Assembly: GCF_000719775.1 (NCBI RefSeq)
Contig: NZ_JOHR01000025.1
Location: 49,785-113,784 of the forward strand
DNA from: Streptomyces sp. NRRL F-5135
GTDB lineage: Bacteria > Actinomycetota > Actinomycetes > Streptomycetales > Streptomycetaceae
Direction of reading: 5' to 3'
Length of the DNA stretch: 64,000 nt
The position numbers and the translations under genes are program-made. Below, piece after piece: positions 34,383-42,859 of the stretch; positions within the stretch are counted from its first letter, which is position 1, and each line of letters begins with the position of its first letter. The notes beneath the pieces are model-generated. The model did no database searches. It was not told the DNA's origin and saw nothing but the letters and a program-made list of their open reading frames with translations.

Positions 34383-35711
34383 TCAGTCCCGGACCAGGGG
34401 GGCGCCAGCATCGCGCCAGGCGATGATGCCACCGTCGAGGCTGCGGGCGTCGGTGTGTCCCATACGGGTCAGCAGGGCCGCGTAGCGCGCCGATCTGTCC
34501 CCGACGGGGCAGGCCAGCAGCACCGGTTTCGTCCTGCTGAACGGCAGCCCGCCCCGCACGAGTTCCCCGAACAGTTCGTCGGTGATGTTGATCGCGTGCT
34601 CGATGTGCAGGGCGGCGTACGCGGACGGCCCGCGCAGGTCGATCACCAGGGGTTGCTCCCGCGATATCCACTCCCGTGCCTCGGGCACCCCCACGGTCGT
34701 GACGGCCGCGACGTCGGCCTCTGCCACGTCCAGCAGCGAGTTCTTGCGGGCGGGCCGCCCGGTCAGTTCGGGACGGCGCCGCTTGACGTAGCTGAGGTAG
34801 CTCTCGATGCGGTCGCAGACGATGAAGACGGCGGACCGGCGTTCCCCGTCGGCCGTCAGTTCCTCGTCCGCCGCGCGAAGTTGCCGCACCGTACCGAAGT
34901 ACGCGGCACCTCCGGTGGGCCCGGCGAGTATGCCGCAGCGGCGGGCCAGGGTGAGCATCCCGTCGATGGCCTCGTCCGAGGTCACCTGCTCCATCGTGTC
35001 GTAGGTGGCCGGGTCGAACAGGCCGACCTCGTGCACTTCGTCGATGGTACGGATGCCCGGGATGAAGTCGGACTTGTCCGCGACCAGTCCGACGACCCGC
35101 ACCCGGGAATCCTGCTCGCGCAGGGCCCTGGCGACACCGGTGGAGGAGCCGGCGGTGCCCACGCACGCGACGAACCAGTCCGGCACGCGCCCGTCCAGGT
35201 CCTTCACGATCTCCGGTCCCGTCCCCAGGGCGTGTGCCTCCGTGTTGCGGTCGTTGTAGTACTGATCGGTGTGCAGGTAGGCGCTGTCCGGATCGGAGAG
35301 GGCCCGGTGGAAGAGGGTGAGCGGGTCCTCGGTGTCGGTCGGGTCCAGGCACTCGCTCCGCCCCGGCAGTTCCTCTATCTCGGCGCCGAGCAGCAGGAGC
35401 AGTTCCTTGATCTCGGGCACCCGCATCCTGTTGGTGACGCTCTTGAACGACAGGCCGTGCATACCGGCGAGGACCGACAGGGCCTTCGCCGTGTTGCCGC
35501 TGGACAGCTCCACGATCTGGCTGCCCCGCTCCTTGGCGGCGGCCAGGCCCGGGCGGACCATGTTCCAGGCGGCCCGGTCCTTGACCGAGCCGAAGGGATT
35601 GAACATCTCCAGCTTGGCGTACAGGTCGATGTGCCGCAGACCGTGCACCGCCGGATCGATCCGCACCAGCGGAGTGTTGCCGATGACCTGGGTGATGCTG
35701 TCGTACCTCAT
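34383..35711 (-). CDS. Cysteine synthase-like PLP enzyme fused to a C-terminal rhodanese domain
   Basis: 442 residues. The first 310 form a beta-family (fold type II) PLP enzyme: ITQVIGNTPLVRIDPAVHGL, PLP Lys in MFNPFGSVKDRAAWNMVRPG, and the substrate loop QIVELSSGNTAKALSVLAGM. FVACVGTAGSSTGVARALRE is the phosphate-binding loop region. Residues about 340-442 are a rhodanese domain: PLVIDLRGPSAYAALHIEHA and KPVLLACPVGDRSARYAALL, whose Cys should carry the persulfide, then GHTDARSLDGGIIAWRDAGA. The ATG overlaps the upstream gene stop. The fusion suggests direct handling of sulfane sulfur during amino-acid beta-replacement. Confidence 0.88.
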   Translation of the reverse strand: MRYDSITQVIGNTPLVRIDPAVHGLRHIDLYAKLEMFNPFGSVKDRAAWNMVRPGLAAAKERGSQIVELSSGNTAKALSVLAGMHGLSFKSVTNRMRVPEIKELLLLLGAEIEELPGRSECLDPTDTEDPLTLFHRALSDPDSAYLHTDQYYNDRNTEAHALGTGPEIVKDLDGRVPDWFVACVGTAGSSTGVARALREQDSRVRVVGLVADKSDFIPGIRTIDEVHEVGLFDPATYDTMEQVTSDEAIDGMLTLARRCGILAGPTGGAAYFGTVRQLRAADEELTADGERRSAVFIVCDRIESYLSYVKRRRPELTGRPARKNSLLDVAEADVAAVTTVGVPEAREWISREQPLVIDLRGPSAYAALHIEHAINITDELFGELVRGGLPFSRTKPVLLACPVGDRSARYAALLTRMGHTDARSLDGGIIAWRDAGAPLVRD

Positions 35712-37180
35712 GCGCTCCCCTCCCGACACAGCGTCGGCCAGTACTGCTCGTCCAGACACCAGCGCCAGCTCTCGCCGTCCCGCCACACCGCGGCCTTCCG
35801 CGCGGCCGGCAGTTGCTGGGCGCGACTGGCCTGGAAGTCCATGCAGTAGCCGGCGGTATTCACAAAGCCCAGCAGGTCGCCCGGGACCGGCAGGCGCGGC
35901 AGGTGGACCTTCCTCCGCGATATGAGATCCGCTTCCAGACAGAGGCCACCCGCCAGGTAGACCCCGGCCGCCGGATCACTCCCGGCGGGGCGGGTCCCGC
36001 CGTCCCCGAGCACGACCGGGTCCATGAGGACACCGTGGTCCTCGAGGCCGATGTCGTCCGCCTTGGCCGCCAGGCGTACGAGGTGGTCCCCCCGTTCCGT
36101 GCGACGCACCTCCAGCACCCGGGCGAGCGTCAGCCCGCACTGGTCCGCCAGCGCGCGGCCGGGCTCCGTATAGAGGTCGTACAGGTTCTCCAGGAGCAGC
36201 GCGGACAGCGGACGGCCGCCGAGGGAGGACGCCGGGGCCGACAGCAGTTCGTCGAGGTACTCCTCGCCCGCGGCCGGCCGGTACGCGGGATAGAGCCCGA
36301 GCGCACCACGCACGGTCCCGGCCTCGGCGCGCAGTCCGTAGCCGTGTCCGCGCCACGTCAGTTCGGGGCGCTGCCCGAGGACCGCCTTGGTGAGTTCGGT
36401 CGTGTAGCGCTCCCACTGCTCGCGCCGCGCGAGGTAGTTGACGCCGAACCCGCCCCCGATGTCCACGACACGGGGCCGCAGTCCCCGCTCCCGTACCGCG
36501 TCCAGGGCCCGGACGCTTCCTTCGAGCGCCACGGCCTTCTCCGCGACGCTGGTGGTGTCCAGGTGGAAGCCCACGCCGATCAGATCGACGGCCTGGTGGT
36601 GCTCCGCCACCGCCTTCAGCAGGCCGTCCAGTTCCCCGGCCGGCGAACCGAACCTGCTGGTGCGGCTCAGCACCCGGGCCCCGGGCGCCTCGAACGCCGA
36701 CAGCCGCAGGAGAATTCGTACCCGGGGTAATGCGTACACGCGCACGAGCTCCGCCAGGTCGTCCAGTTCGGCACGGCCGTCGACATGGACCGTCGCTCCC
36801 GTACGGGCCGCGAGCCACAGGAACTCCGGCGTCTTCGGGCCGGTGGCCATGATCCGGTCCGGGGTGAACCCGGCCCCGAGAGCGTGCTGCAACTCGCCGA
36901 GCGATGCCACATCGGCGCCGGCGCCGGTGGCCGCGAGCCGGCGCATCAAGGCGGCGGAACGGTTCGTCTTGTGCGCGAACCAGATCTGGCCGCCCAGCCG
37001 GTGCTTGGCGTACATCGCCCGGAAGGCCGTCACGTTGTCGGCGATCTGGTCGGGGAGCACCACGTTCAGCGGTGACCCGAGCGCGTCCACGAGCCCGCGC
37101 AGGAAGTCCTCCGCCCGGAGCAACGCCGCCATGCGCGGCGCCGTTCGCGGCTCCAGGTACAGAGGCAGTGCTGCACTCAA
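35708..37180 (-). CDS. Alanine-racemase-fold PLP enzyme, diaminopimelate/ornithine decarboxylase-like (Y4yA-like)
   Basis: 490 residues, first gene of the PLP operon. The likely start is TTG at 37180 with GGAGGAGG four bases upstream; a longer frame starts at 37225. The PLP Lys lies in QIWFAHKTNRSAALMRRLAA. VVDIGGGFGVNYLARREQWE is the glycine-rich phosphate-binding loop, GVGFHLDTTSVAEKAVALEG the barrel and GGLCLEADLISRRKVHLPRL the second domain. The usual CDSGD catalytic motif is altered to CLEADLI, so the reaction may differ from plain decarboxylation. I recall similar proteins annotated as Y4yA-family. The codon at 36728-36730 is TTA, so expression may depend on bldA. Confidence 0.8.
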   Translation of the reverse strand: MSAALPLYLEPRTAPRMAALLRAEDFLRGLVDALGSPLNVVLPDQIADNVTAFRAMYAKHRLGGQIWFAHKTNRSAALMRRLAATGAGADVASLGELQHALGAGFTPDRIMATGPKTPEFLWLAARTGATVHVDGRAELDDLAELVRVYALPRVRILLRLSAFEAPGARVLSRTSRFGSPAGELDGLLKAVAEHHQAVDLIGVGFHLDTTSVAEKAVALEGSVRALDAVRERGLRPRVVDIGGGFGVNYLARREQWERYTTELTKAVLGQRPELTWRGHGYGLRAEAGTVRGALGLYPAYRPAAGEEYLDELLSAPASSLGGRPLSALLLENLYDLYTEPGRALADQCGLTLARVLEVRRTERGDHLVRLAAKADDIGLEDHGVLMDPVVLGDGGTRPAGSDPAAGVYLAGGLCLEADLISRRKVHLPRLPVPGDLLGFVNTAGYCMDFQASRAQQLPAARKAAVWRDGESWRWCLDEQYWPTLCREGSA

Positions 37181-37388
37181 GGCCCCTCCTCCGTTCGAGT
37201 ACGCGATCTTCCGTCCTCGTTCCAAGTGATATTCATTTCCCTTTTCGCGGGGGCTTACGCGCCGACGGCGGATCCACGGCGCGGAGGGAGGCGGTCCGGG
37301 CGGGTGGTCCCTGGCCGCGGTCCGTTTACCGCGCCGCGTCGCAGGTCACTCAGGTGGAGCCGAAGCATCCCACCGTGAGGGAGGTCCG

Positions 37389-37757
37389 ATGGCGCGGACG
37401 GGGAGCCCGGACGTGGGCCGCGGGCGGACCGTCGAGTCGGTACGGGTACACGCGTTCGAGGTGCCCACCGACGGCCCGGACGGCAGGGAGCAGGACGGCA
37501 CGCTGGAGTGGGGGGCGACGACCCTCGTGCTCGGCCTCCCCCTGTTCCGTACGCTGCCCGCCGCCCACGGGTTCTGCGCGGTCGAGAGGCTGCGCCACCT
37601 GGAGTACTTCCACGACCACGTCCGCGTCGAGCGACTGCTGTTCGACGGAACCCTGTCCCCCGACGCCGGCGTCCTGCGACCGGATCCCGCTCGCCCCGGT
37701 CTCGGCCTGGAGGTCAAGTGGGCCGACGCCGAGCCGTACCGCGTGCACGGCTCCTGA
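37389..37757 (+). pseudogene. Internally deleted mandelate racemase/enolase-superfamily relic
   Basis: 122 codons with a good ribosome-binding site (GGGAGG) and ATG. Residues about 15-45 (VESVRVHAFEVPTDGPDGRE, GTLEWGATTLVL) resemble the N-terminal capping domain. From AVERLRHLEYFHDHVRVERL to GGVLRPDPARPGLGLEVK-like sequence near the end it resembles the C-terminus. The central barrel of roughly 240 residues with all metal ligands is missing, and the frame stays open across the junction. It therefore looks like an in-frame deletion, probably not a functional enzyme. Confidence 0.6.
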
Positions 37758-37784
37758 GCGACTGCCGGACGGGCGGGCGGGCGA

Positions 37785-39287
37785 GTGGCGGAGAGCGGGG
37801 AACGCGGCCCGAAGTACTCGAAGAACCCGAAGAACCCGAAGTCTCCGAGGATCCGGCCGAAACTGCCCGGCCGGGCCGCTCGGTGGCTTCGCGAGCCACT
37901 GGCTCCGCTCAGGCGCCAGGTGGGCGGGGCGGAACGGCTCAGGAGTGTCGCGCTGCTCGCCGCGGTGACGAGTCTCGACGGCGCGGACAAGGCGACCCTG
38001 GCGGTGAACGCGGGCAGCCTGGAGCACGCCTTCGGCGTCAGTCACGCGGGCATCGGTCTGCTGGCGTCCGCCACGGCGCTCACCGGGGCCGTCTTCACCC
38101 TCCCGGTCGGCGCGCTGACCGACCGGGTGAACCGCGTCCGTCTGCTCGGCACCAGCATCCTGTTGTGGGCGGTGGCGACGGCGCTGTCCGGGGCGGTCTC
38201 GTCCTTCGCCTGGCTGCTCGCCGCGCGGGTGCTGCTCAGCGCGGTCACCGTCACCGCCGGACCCACCGTCGCCTCGCTCGTCGGCGACTACTTCCCGGCG
38301 GCCGAACGCGCCCGGCTGTACGGATACGTCCTCGCGGGAGAGCTGCTGGGCACCGGTGCCGGCTACCTCGTCTCCAGCGGTGTCGCGGCCCTGGGCTCGT
38401 GGCGGCTGTCCCTGGCCTGGCCCGCCCTTCCCGCCCTGGTCCTCGCCCATGTCGTCCGGCGCGCCAGGGAACCCGCCCGGGGCGGGCAGCCGCCGTACAT
38501 CGGAGGACGGGCCGCGCCCGGGAACGGCCACGGCCCGGCGGGCGCCCGGCCGCACCCCGGGACCGGCACGGGGAGCGCCCGGCCGAGGCCCGGCGCACCG
38601 CCAGTCGCGGACCCCGCCGCGCTGTCGTTCTGGCAGGCGGTGCTCATGGTGCTGCGGATCAGAACCGTCATCGTCATCATCACCGCCTCCGCCCTCGGCT
38701 ACTTCTTCTTCGCCGGCGTGCGCACCTTCGCCGTCCTGTTCGCGACCCAGCACTACGGCCTCGGCCGGGCCTCGGCCGGGCTGTTCATCCTGGTCGTCGG
38801 GGTGGCGGGCGTCGGCGGACTGTTCCTGGGCGGCCGCACCGCCGACCGGCTGCTGGACCGCGGATACGTGAACGCGCGGATCATCGTGCCCGTGCTGGCC
38901 TCCCTGGCGGCGCCGCTGGCTCTCGCACCCGCCATCGTCTCCACCTCCGCGCTCGCCGCGGCACCACTGCTGGCGCTGGGCACCGCACTGCTCACCGCCC
39001 CGAACCCGCCCCTGGACGCCGCCCGGCTCGATGTCGTCCCGCCGGGGATCTGGGGGCGGGCCGAGGCGGTCAGGACCACGCTGCGCACCCTTGGGGAGTT
39101 CTCCGCTCCCCTCGTCTTCGGGTACCTGGCCGCCGACGTCTTCACCCACGACGGCCTGAAGTGGGCCTTCCTCGTCTGCCTGGCACCGCTCGTGGGGGCG
39201 GGGCTGCTCGGCCTGGCGGCACTGCGTACCTATCCCCGCGACCTCGCCGCGGCCTCGGCGTGGTCCGGCCGTGCGCGGGGATCCTGA
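37785..39287 (+). CDS. Major facilitator superfamily transporter
   Basis: 500 residues with about twelve hydrophobic segments. VALLAAVTSLDGADKATLAV is the first helix, and GALTDRVNRVRLLGTSILLW carries the typical GxLaDrxxxxr loop between helices 2 and 3. A Gly/Pro/Arg-rich cytoplasmic loop (about residues 225-280) separates two six-helix halves. The N-terminus carries KYSKNPKNPKSPRIRPK from a 9-bp tandem repeat (GAAGAACCC, about 37820). The start is GTG 37785 without a clear ribosome-binding site. It is divergent from the PLP operon and could export its product; this is inference from position. Confidence 0.87.
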   Translation: MAESGERGPKYSKNPKNPKSPRIRPKLPGRAARWLREPLAPLRRQVGGAERLRSVALLAAVTSLDGADKATLAVNAGSLEHAFGVSHAGIGLLASATALTGAVFTLPVGALTDRVNRVRLLGTSILLWAVATALSGAVSSFAWLLAARVLLSAVTVTAGPTVASLVGDYFPAAERARLYGYVLAGELLGTGAGYLVSSGVAALGSWRLSLAWPALPALVLAHVVRRAREPARGGQPPYIGGRAAPGNGHGPAGARPHPGTGTGSARPRPGAPPVADPAALSFWQAVLMVLRIRTVIVIITASALGYFFFAGVRTFAVLFATQHYGLGRASAGLFILVVGVAGVGGLFLGGRTADRLLDRGYVNARIIVPVLASLAAPLALAPAIVSTSALAAAPLLALGTALLTAPNPPLDAARLDVVPPGIWGRAEAVRTTLRTLGEFSAPLVFGYLAADVFTHDGLKWAFLVCLAPLVGAGLLGLAALRTYPRDLAAASAWSGRARGS

Positions 39288-39383
39288 GGGGCCGTGCCCG
39301 GTGGCGCGGCGGACGCCGTGCGCCGTCCGGCGCGGTACGGCGGGGTGCGCCGCGCCACCGGGCCGCCGTTCGGCCCAGCGCCG

Positions 39384-39409
39384 GTTTGCGTACCGGCCCG
39401 GCTGGCTAC
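39384..39409 (+). promoter_or_regulatory. Sigma-B-like promoter candidate for ctaD
   Basis: GTTT at 39384-39387, then 16 bases and GGCTAC at 39404-39409, close to the actinomycete general-stress consensus GTTT-N14-16-GGGTAC. It lies 91 bases upstream of the ctaD start. Confidence 0.45.
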
Positions 39410-39500
39410 AGAGCAGCGGCGGTGCGACGCGGTCCGGGCCCTGTGCCAGGGGCGTCACCCGGCGTCCCGTCGCCTGTCGTCGTACGTCTCGGGAGGGGCC

Positions 39501-41219
39501 GTGTCGCAGTTGGAGAAGGACCTGCGGGGAGAGCCGCCGGCCCTCACGGCCAACACCCGGATCAGCATGGGCAGCCGGCTCAGGAACTATCTGACCACCA
39601 CCGATCACAAGACGATCGGCAGCATGTACCTGGTGACGTCGTTCGGGTTCTTCCTGCTGGCGGGCGCGCTCGCGATGCTCATGCGGGCGGAACTGGCGCG
39701 CCCCGGCCTCCAGGTCGTCAGCAACGAGCAGTACAACCAGTTGTTCACCATTCACGGCACGATCATGATGCTGCTCTTCGCCACGCCGACCTTCGCCGGG
39801 TTCGCCAACGCGATCATGCCCCTGCAGATCGGGGCGCCGGACGTGGCCTTTCCCCGGCTCAACGCGCTGACCTACTGGCTGTTCCTCTTCGGCGGGCTGA
39901 TGGTCGTCTCCGGCTTCGTCGTCCCCGGGGGCGCGGCGTCGTTCGGCTGGTTCGCCTACGCGCCGTTGAACAGCGCGGTCCGCACGCCGGGGGCGGGCGG
40001 CGACCTGTGGGCGACGGGGCTCGTCCTGGCCGGCCTGAGCACCACGCTGGGCTCGGTGAACTTCATCGCGACCATCGTCTCGCTGCGTGCCCCGGGCATG
40101 ACGATGTTCCGGATGCCGATCTTCACCTGGAACATCCTCTTCACCTCCATCCTGGCCCTGCTGGCCTTTCCCGTGCTCACCGCCGCACTGCTGGCCCTGG
40201 AGGCGGACCGGAAGTTCGGCGCGCACATCTTCGACCCGGCCAATGGCGGCGCGCTCCTCTGGCAGCACCTGTTCTGGTTCTTCGGTCATCCCGAGGTGTA
40301 CATCGTCGCGCTGCCCTTCTTCGGCGTGATCACGGAGATCGTGCCCGTCTTCAGCCGCAAGCCGACCTTCGGTTACATGGGCATGGTGGGCGCCACGATC
40401 GCCATCACCATGCTGTCGGCGTCGGTGTGGGCGCACCACATGTTCGCCACCGGCGCGGTGTTCCTCCCGTTCTTCTCCATGATGTCGTTCCTGATCGCGG
40501 TACCGACCGGGGTGAAGTTCTTCAACTGGATCGGCACGATGTGGCACGGCAGCGTCTCCTTCGAGACTCCGATGCTGTGGTCGACCGGCTTTATGGTGAC
40601 GTTCCTGCTCGGCGGCCTGAGCGGGGTGCTGCTCGCCTCGCCGCCACTGGACTTCCAGGTCACCGACACCTACTTCGTCGTGGCCCATCTGCACTATGTG
40701 CTCTTCGGAACGATCGTCTTCGCCACGTTCGCCGGATTCTACTTCTGGTGGCCGAAGTGGACCGGCCGCATGCTGGACGAACGCCTCGGCCGGATCCACT
40801 TCTGGACGCTCTTCGCGGGCTTCCAGGCGACGTTCCTGGTCCAGCACTGGCTCGGCGAGGGCGGGATGCCCCGCCGGTACGCGGACTACCTCGCGGCGGA
40901 CGGGTTCACCACGCTCAACACCATCTCGTCGATGGGCGCGTTCCTGCTGGGCCTGTCCACGCTGCCGTTCCTGTACAACGTCTGGAAAACGGCTCGTTAC
41001 GCGCCCACGGTGGACGTCCACGACCCCTGGGGATACGGGCGGTCGCTGGAGTGGGCCACCTCCTGCCCGCCACCGCGGCACAACTTCCACGCCCTGCCCC
41101 GGATTCGCTCGGACTCCCCCGCCTTCGACCTGCACCACCCGGAATTCATGAGCCTGCCACGGGGAGAGCGGGGCGCCGAGAGGCCGACACCGGACACGCA
41201 CGGAAAGCAGAGCGCGTGA
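39501..41219 (+). CDS. ctaD: Cytochrome c oxidase subunit I (aa3-type), orphan copy
   Basis: 572-residue heme-copper oxidase catalytic subunit with twelve hydrophobic segments. [20 protein letters not shown] opens the core. [20 protein letters not shown] holds a heme a His. [20 protein letters not shown] contains the CuB His-Tyr pair, [16 protein letters not shown] the two other CuB ligands and [15 protein letters not shown] the heme a3/a ligands. The GTG at 39501 has GGGAGGGG upstream. Only subunit IV follows. Subunits II and III are absent, so it must assemble with parts from the main cta locus or act as a stress variant. Confidence 0.95.
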   Translation: MSQLEKDLRGEPPALTANTRISMGSRLRNYLTTTDHKTIGSMYLVTSFGFFLLAGALAMLMRAELARPGLQVVSNEQYNQLFTIHGTIMMLLFATPTFAGFANAIMPLQIGAPDVAFPRLNALTYWLFLFGGLMVVSGFVVPGGAASFGWFAYAPLNSAVRTPGAGGDLWATGLVLAGLSTTLGSVNFIATIVSLRAPGMTMFRMPIFTWNILFTSILALLAFPVLTAALLALEADRKFGAHIFDPANGGALLWQHLFWFFGHPEVYIVALPFFGVITEIVPVFSRKPTFGYMGMVGATIAITMLSASVWAHHMFATGAVFLPFFSMMSFLIAVPTGVKFFNWIGTMWHGSVSFETPMLWSTGFMVTFLLGGLSGVLLASPPLDFQVTDTYFVVAHLHYVLFGTIVFATFAGFYFWWPKWTGRMLDERLGRIHFWTLFAGFQATFLVQHWLGEGGMPRRYADYLAADGFTTLNTISSMGAFLLGLSTLPFLYNVWKTARYAPTVDVHDPWGYGRSLEWATSCPPPRHNFHALPRIRSDSPAFDLHHPEFMSLPRGERGAERPTPDTHGKQSA

Positions 41220-41605
41220 AGACCGAGGCCCGTCTGTTCGCGGGAGTCGCCCTGTTCTTCCTGGTGACGGACACGTTCTACATCTGGTTCGCCCGGGAGC
41301 CCGCCGGCTCCGCCGCGCTGGCCGTGTCCTTCCTGATGGCGGCGGTCATCTCGTTCTTCTGCGCCGCGAACCACCGTCGCAGGGGCGAGCGGCCCGAGGA
41401 CCGGCGCGACGCCGACGTCAAGGACCGGACAGGGCCGCTGGACTTCTTCCCGCCGTACAGCGCGTACCCGCCCATGACGGCCCTCGGCGCGGCCTTCCTC
41501 GGGCTGGGTGTCGTCTACGGTCTGTGGCTGTTCCTCATCGGCCTCGGCGTCACCGTCGCGGGCGTCACGGGGATGGTCTTCCAGTTCGCGGGCCGCGACG
41601 ACTGA
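41216..41605 (+). CDS. ctaF: Cytochrome c oxidase subunit IV, actinobacterial type
   Basis: 129 residues. [20 protein letters not shown] and [20 protein letters not shown] are the first two hydrophobic segments. [20 protein letters not shown] is characteristic of actinobacterial subunit IV, and two more helices follow. The GTG at 41216 overlaps the ctaD stop (GTGA). The pair ctaD-ctaF without ctaC or ctaE is unusual. Confidence 0.92.
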   Translation: MKTEARLFAGVALFFLVTDTFYIWFAREPAGSAALAVSFLMAAVISFFCAANHRRRGERPEDRRDADVKDRTGPLDFFPPYSAYPPMTALGAAFLGLGVVYGLWLFLIGLGVTVAGVTGMVFQFAGRDD

Positions 41606-41606
41606 C

Positions 41607-41664
41607 GACGACCGGCGACCGGCGACCGACGACCGGCGACCGGCGACCGGCGACCGGCGACCGG
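41607..41664. repeat. 7-bp tandem repeat CGACCGG, about eight copies
   Basis: Head-to-tail CGACCGG units with one or two variants (CGACGAC) between the convergent ends of ctaF (41605) and the dehydrogenase (41672). It could form slipped hairpins but has no clean inverted repeat. Confidence 0.9.
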
Positions 41665-41671
41665 CCAAGGG

Positions 41672-42496
41672 TCAGGGACGCCGCCAGTCGTCGCTCGTGA
41701 GGTGGGAGCCGGCCTGGGGTCCCATCCTGAGCATTCCGCCGTCCACGGCCCAGGAGGCGCCGGTGGTGTACGAGGCCTCCGGGCCGGCGAGGAAGGCGAC
41801 GACGGCCGCGACCTCCCGCGCGTCCCCCGGACGGCCGAGTGGAATGCCGGGCCGGCGGGCCGCGTGGACGTCGGCGTCCTCCTGGCCCGTCATGGGCGTG
41901 GCGATCTCGCCCGGCGCGACCGCGTTGACGGTGATGCCGTGCTCCGCGAGTTCCAGTGCCATCACCTGGGTGAGCAGCCCGAGACCGCCCTTGGCCGCGC
42001 AGTAGGGCGCGGCCCCCACACGGGGCTGGTGCTCGTGAACGGAGGTGATGTTCACGATGCGGCCCCCGGTCCCTTGGGAGATCATCCTGCGCGCGGCCCG
42101 CTGGGAGCAGAGGAACGGACCGATCAGGTCCACGTCGACGACGCCGCGCAGGGTCGCGGGGTCGATGTCGAGGAACGGGGTGGACGTGCCGGTGCCGGCG
42201 TTGTTCACCAGGACGTCGATCGCGCCCAGTTCCGCGGCCAGCGTGTCGACCACCCCCGCGGCGTCCGGCAGTTCGGTGAGGTCCAGCCGCGCGAGGGCGG
42301 CCCGCCGGCCCAGACTCCGTACCTCGTCCGCCGTGCCGCGTGCGCCCGCCTCGTCGCCGTGCCAGGTGATTCCGATGTCCATGCCGGCGCGGGCCAGCCG
42401 TACGGCGGTGGCGCGGCCGATCCCGGAGTCCGCGCCGGTGATCACGGCGACCGGTGCCCGGGATGTGCCGTCCTTCTGGTCCGGCTCCGTCGTCAT
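41672..42496 (-). CDS. Short-chain dehydrogenase/reductase, glucose-dehydrogenase-like
   Basis: 274-residue NAD(P)-dependent oxidoreductase. VAVITGADSGIGRATAVRLA is the cofactor-binding loop and DVLVNNAGTGTSTPFLDIDP the NNAG motif. IVNITSVHEHQPRVGAAPYC and AAKGGLGLLTQVMALELAEH carry the catalytic Ser, Tyr and Lys. AVAPGEIATPMTGQ closes the active site. The ATG at 42496 is divergent from the catalase. The nearest group by motif is the glucose 1-dehydrogenase-like SDRs that often belong to the general stress response. Confidence 0.9.
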   Translation of the reverse strand: MTTEPDQKDGTSRAPVAVITGADSGIGRATAVRLARAGMDIGITWHGDEAGARGTADEVRSLGRRAALARLDLTELPDAAGVVDTLAAELGAIDVLVNNAGTGTSTPFLDIDPATLRGVVDVDLIGPFLCSQRAARRMISQGTGGRIVNITSVHEHQPRVGAAPYCAAKGGLGLLTQVMALELAEHGITVNAVAPGEIATPMTGQEDADVHAARRPGIPLGRPGDAREVAAVVAFLAGPEASYTTGASWAVDGGMLRMGPQAGSHLTSDDWRRP

Positions 42497-42859
42497 CCTC
42501 GCCCTCCGTCCCGAGTCCCGCGAGCGTGCCGGCGGTCCGGCACGCCCAGGCACGCGTATGCCCAACGTCCCCCGGATCACGCGAGCCCGCCACCGGACCG
42601 GACTGTCGACAGGCTCGCGCTCCCGCCGGACCGCTCCCGCGACAGGCTCCGGGGGGTGGGACGGGGCGCGGTAGGCCGGTGGAGTGGACCGGAGCGGTCT
42701 GTTTCCCTCCCGGGGGCCCGGGTACGCGGAGCGTCCTGGCCGCGTGGAGGCGCGGCCGGGGCCGGACCGCCGAGGCCATGGCGGGGCGCGGGCCCGTTTC
42801 AATGCCCGGTGCCGGGGTCATGGCTGTGGCGTTGTTGTCGCCCCCTGGTTGGAGAGGTA
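42497..42859. promoter_or_regulatory. Divergent promoter region of SDR and catalase
   Basis: 363 bases with no gene. The sigma-B-like promoter of the catalase (42796-42820) lies at its right end. The rest shows several short CG-rich inverted repeats such as GTGCCGGCGGTCCGGCAC near 42530. Confidence 0.55.
42796..42820 (+). promoter_or_regulatory. Sigma-B-like promoter for the catalase gene
   Basis: GTTT at 42796-42799, 15-base spacer, then GGGTCA at 42815-42820. It matches the general-stress promoter form known from Streptomyces catalase genes and is 40 bases before the start. Confidence 0.65.

Noticed and set aside
37350..41201. A 1283-codon open frame on the minus strand and a 1365-codon open frame on the plus strand (37508-41605)
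   Set aside because: Both are GC-rich antiphase shadows across the MFS and ctaD genes. Their proteins are Arg/Gly/Pro-rich without domains. Only the last 129 codons of the plus frame are real (ctaF).
41607..41664. CRISPR-like array
   Set aside because: Units are 7 bp and contiguous without spacers; it is a simple tandem repeat.
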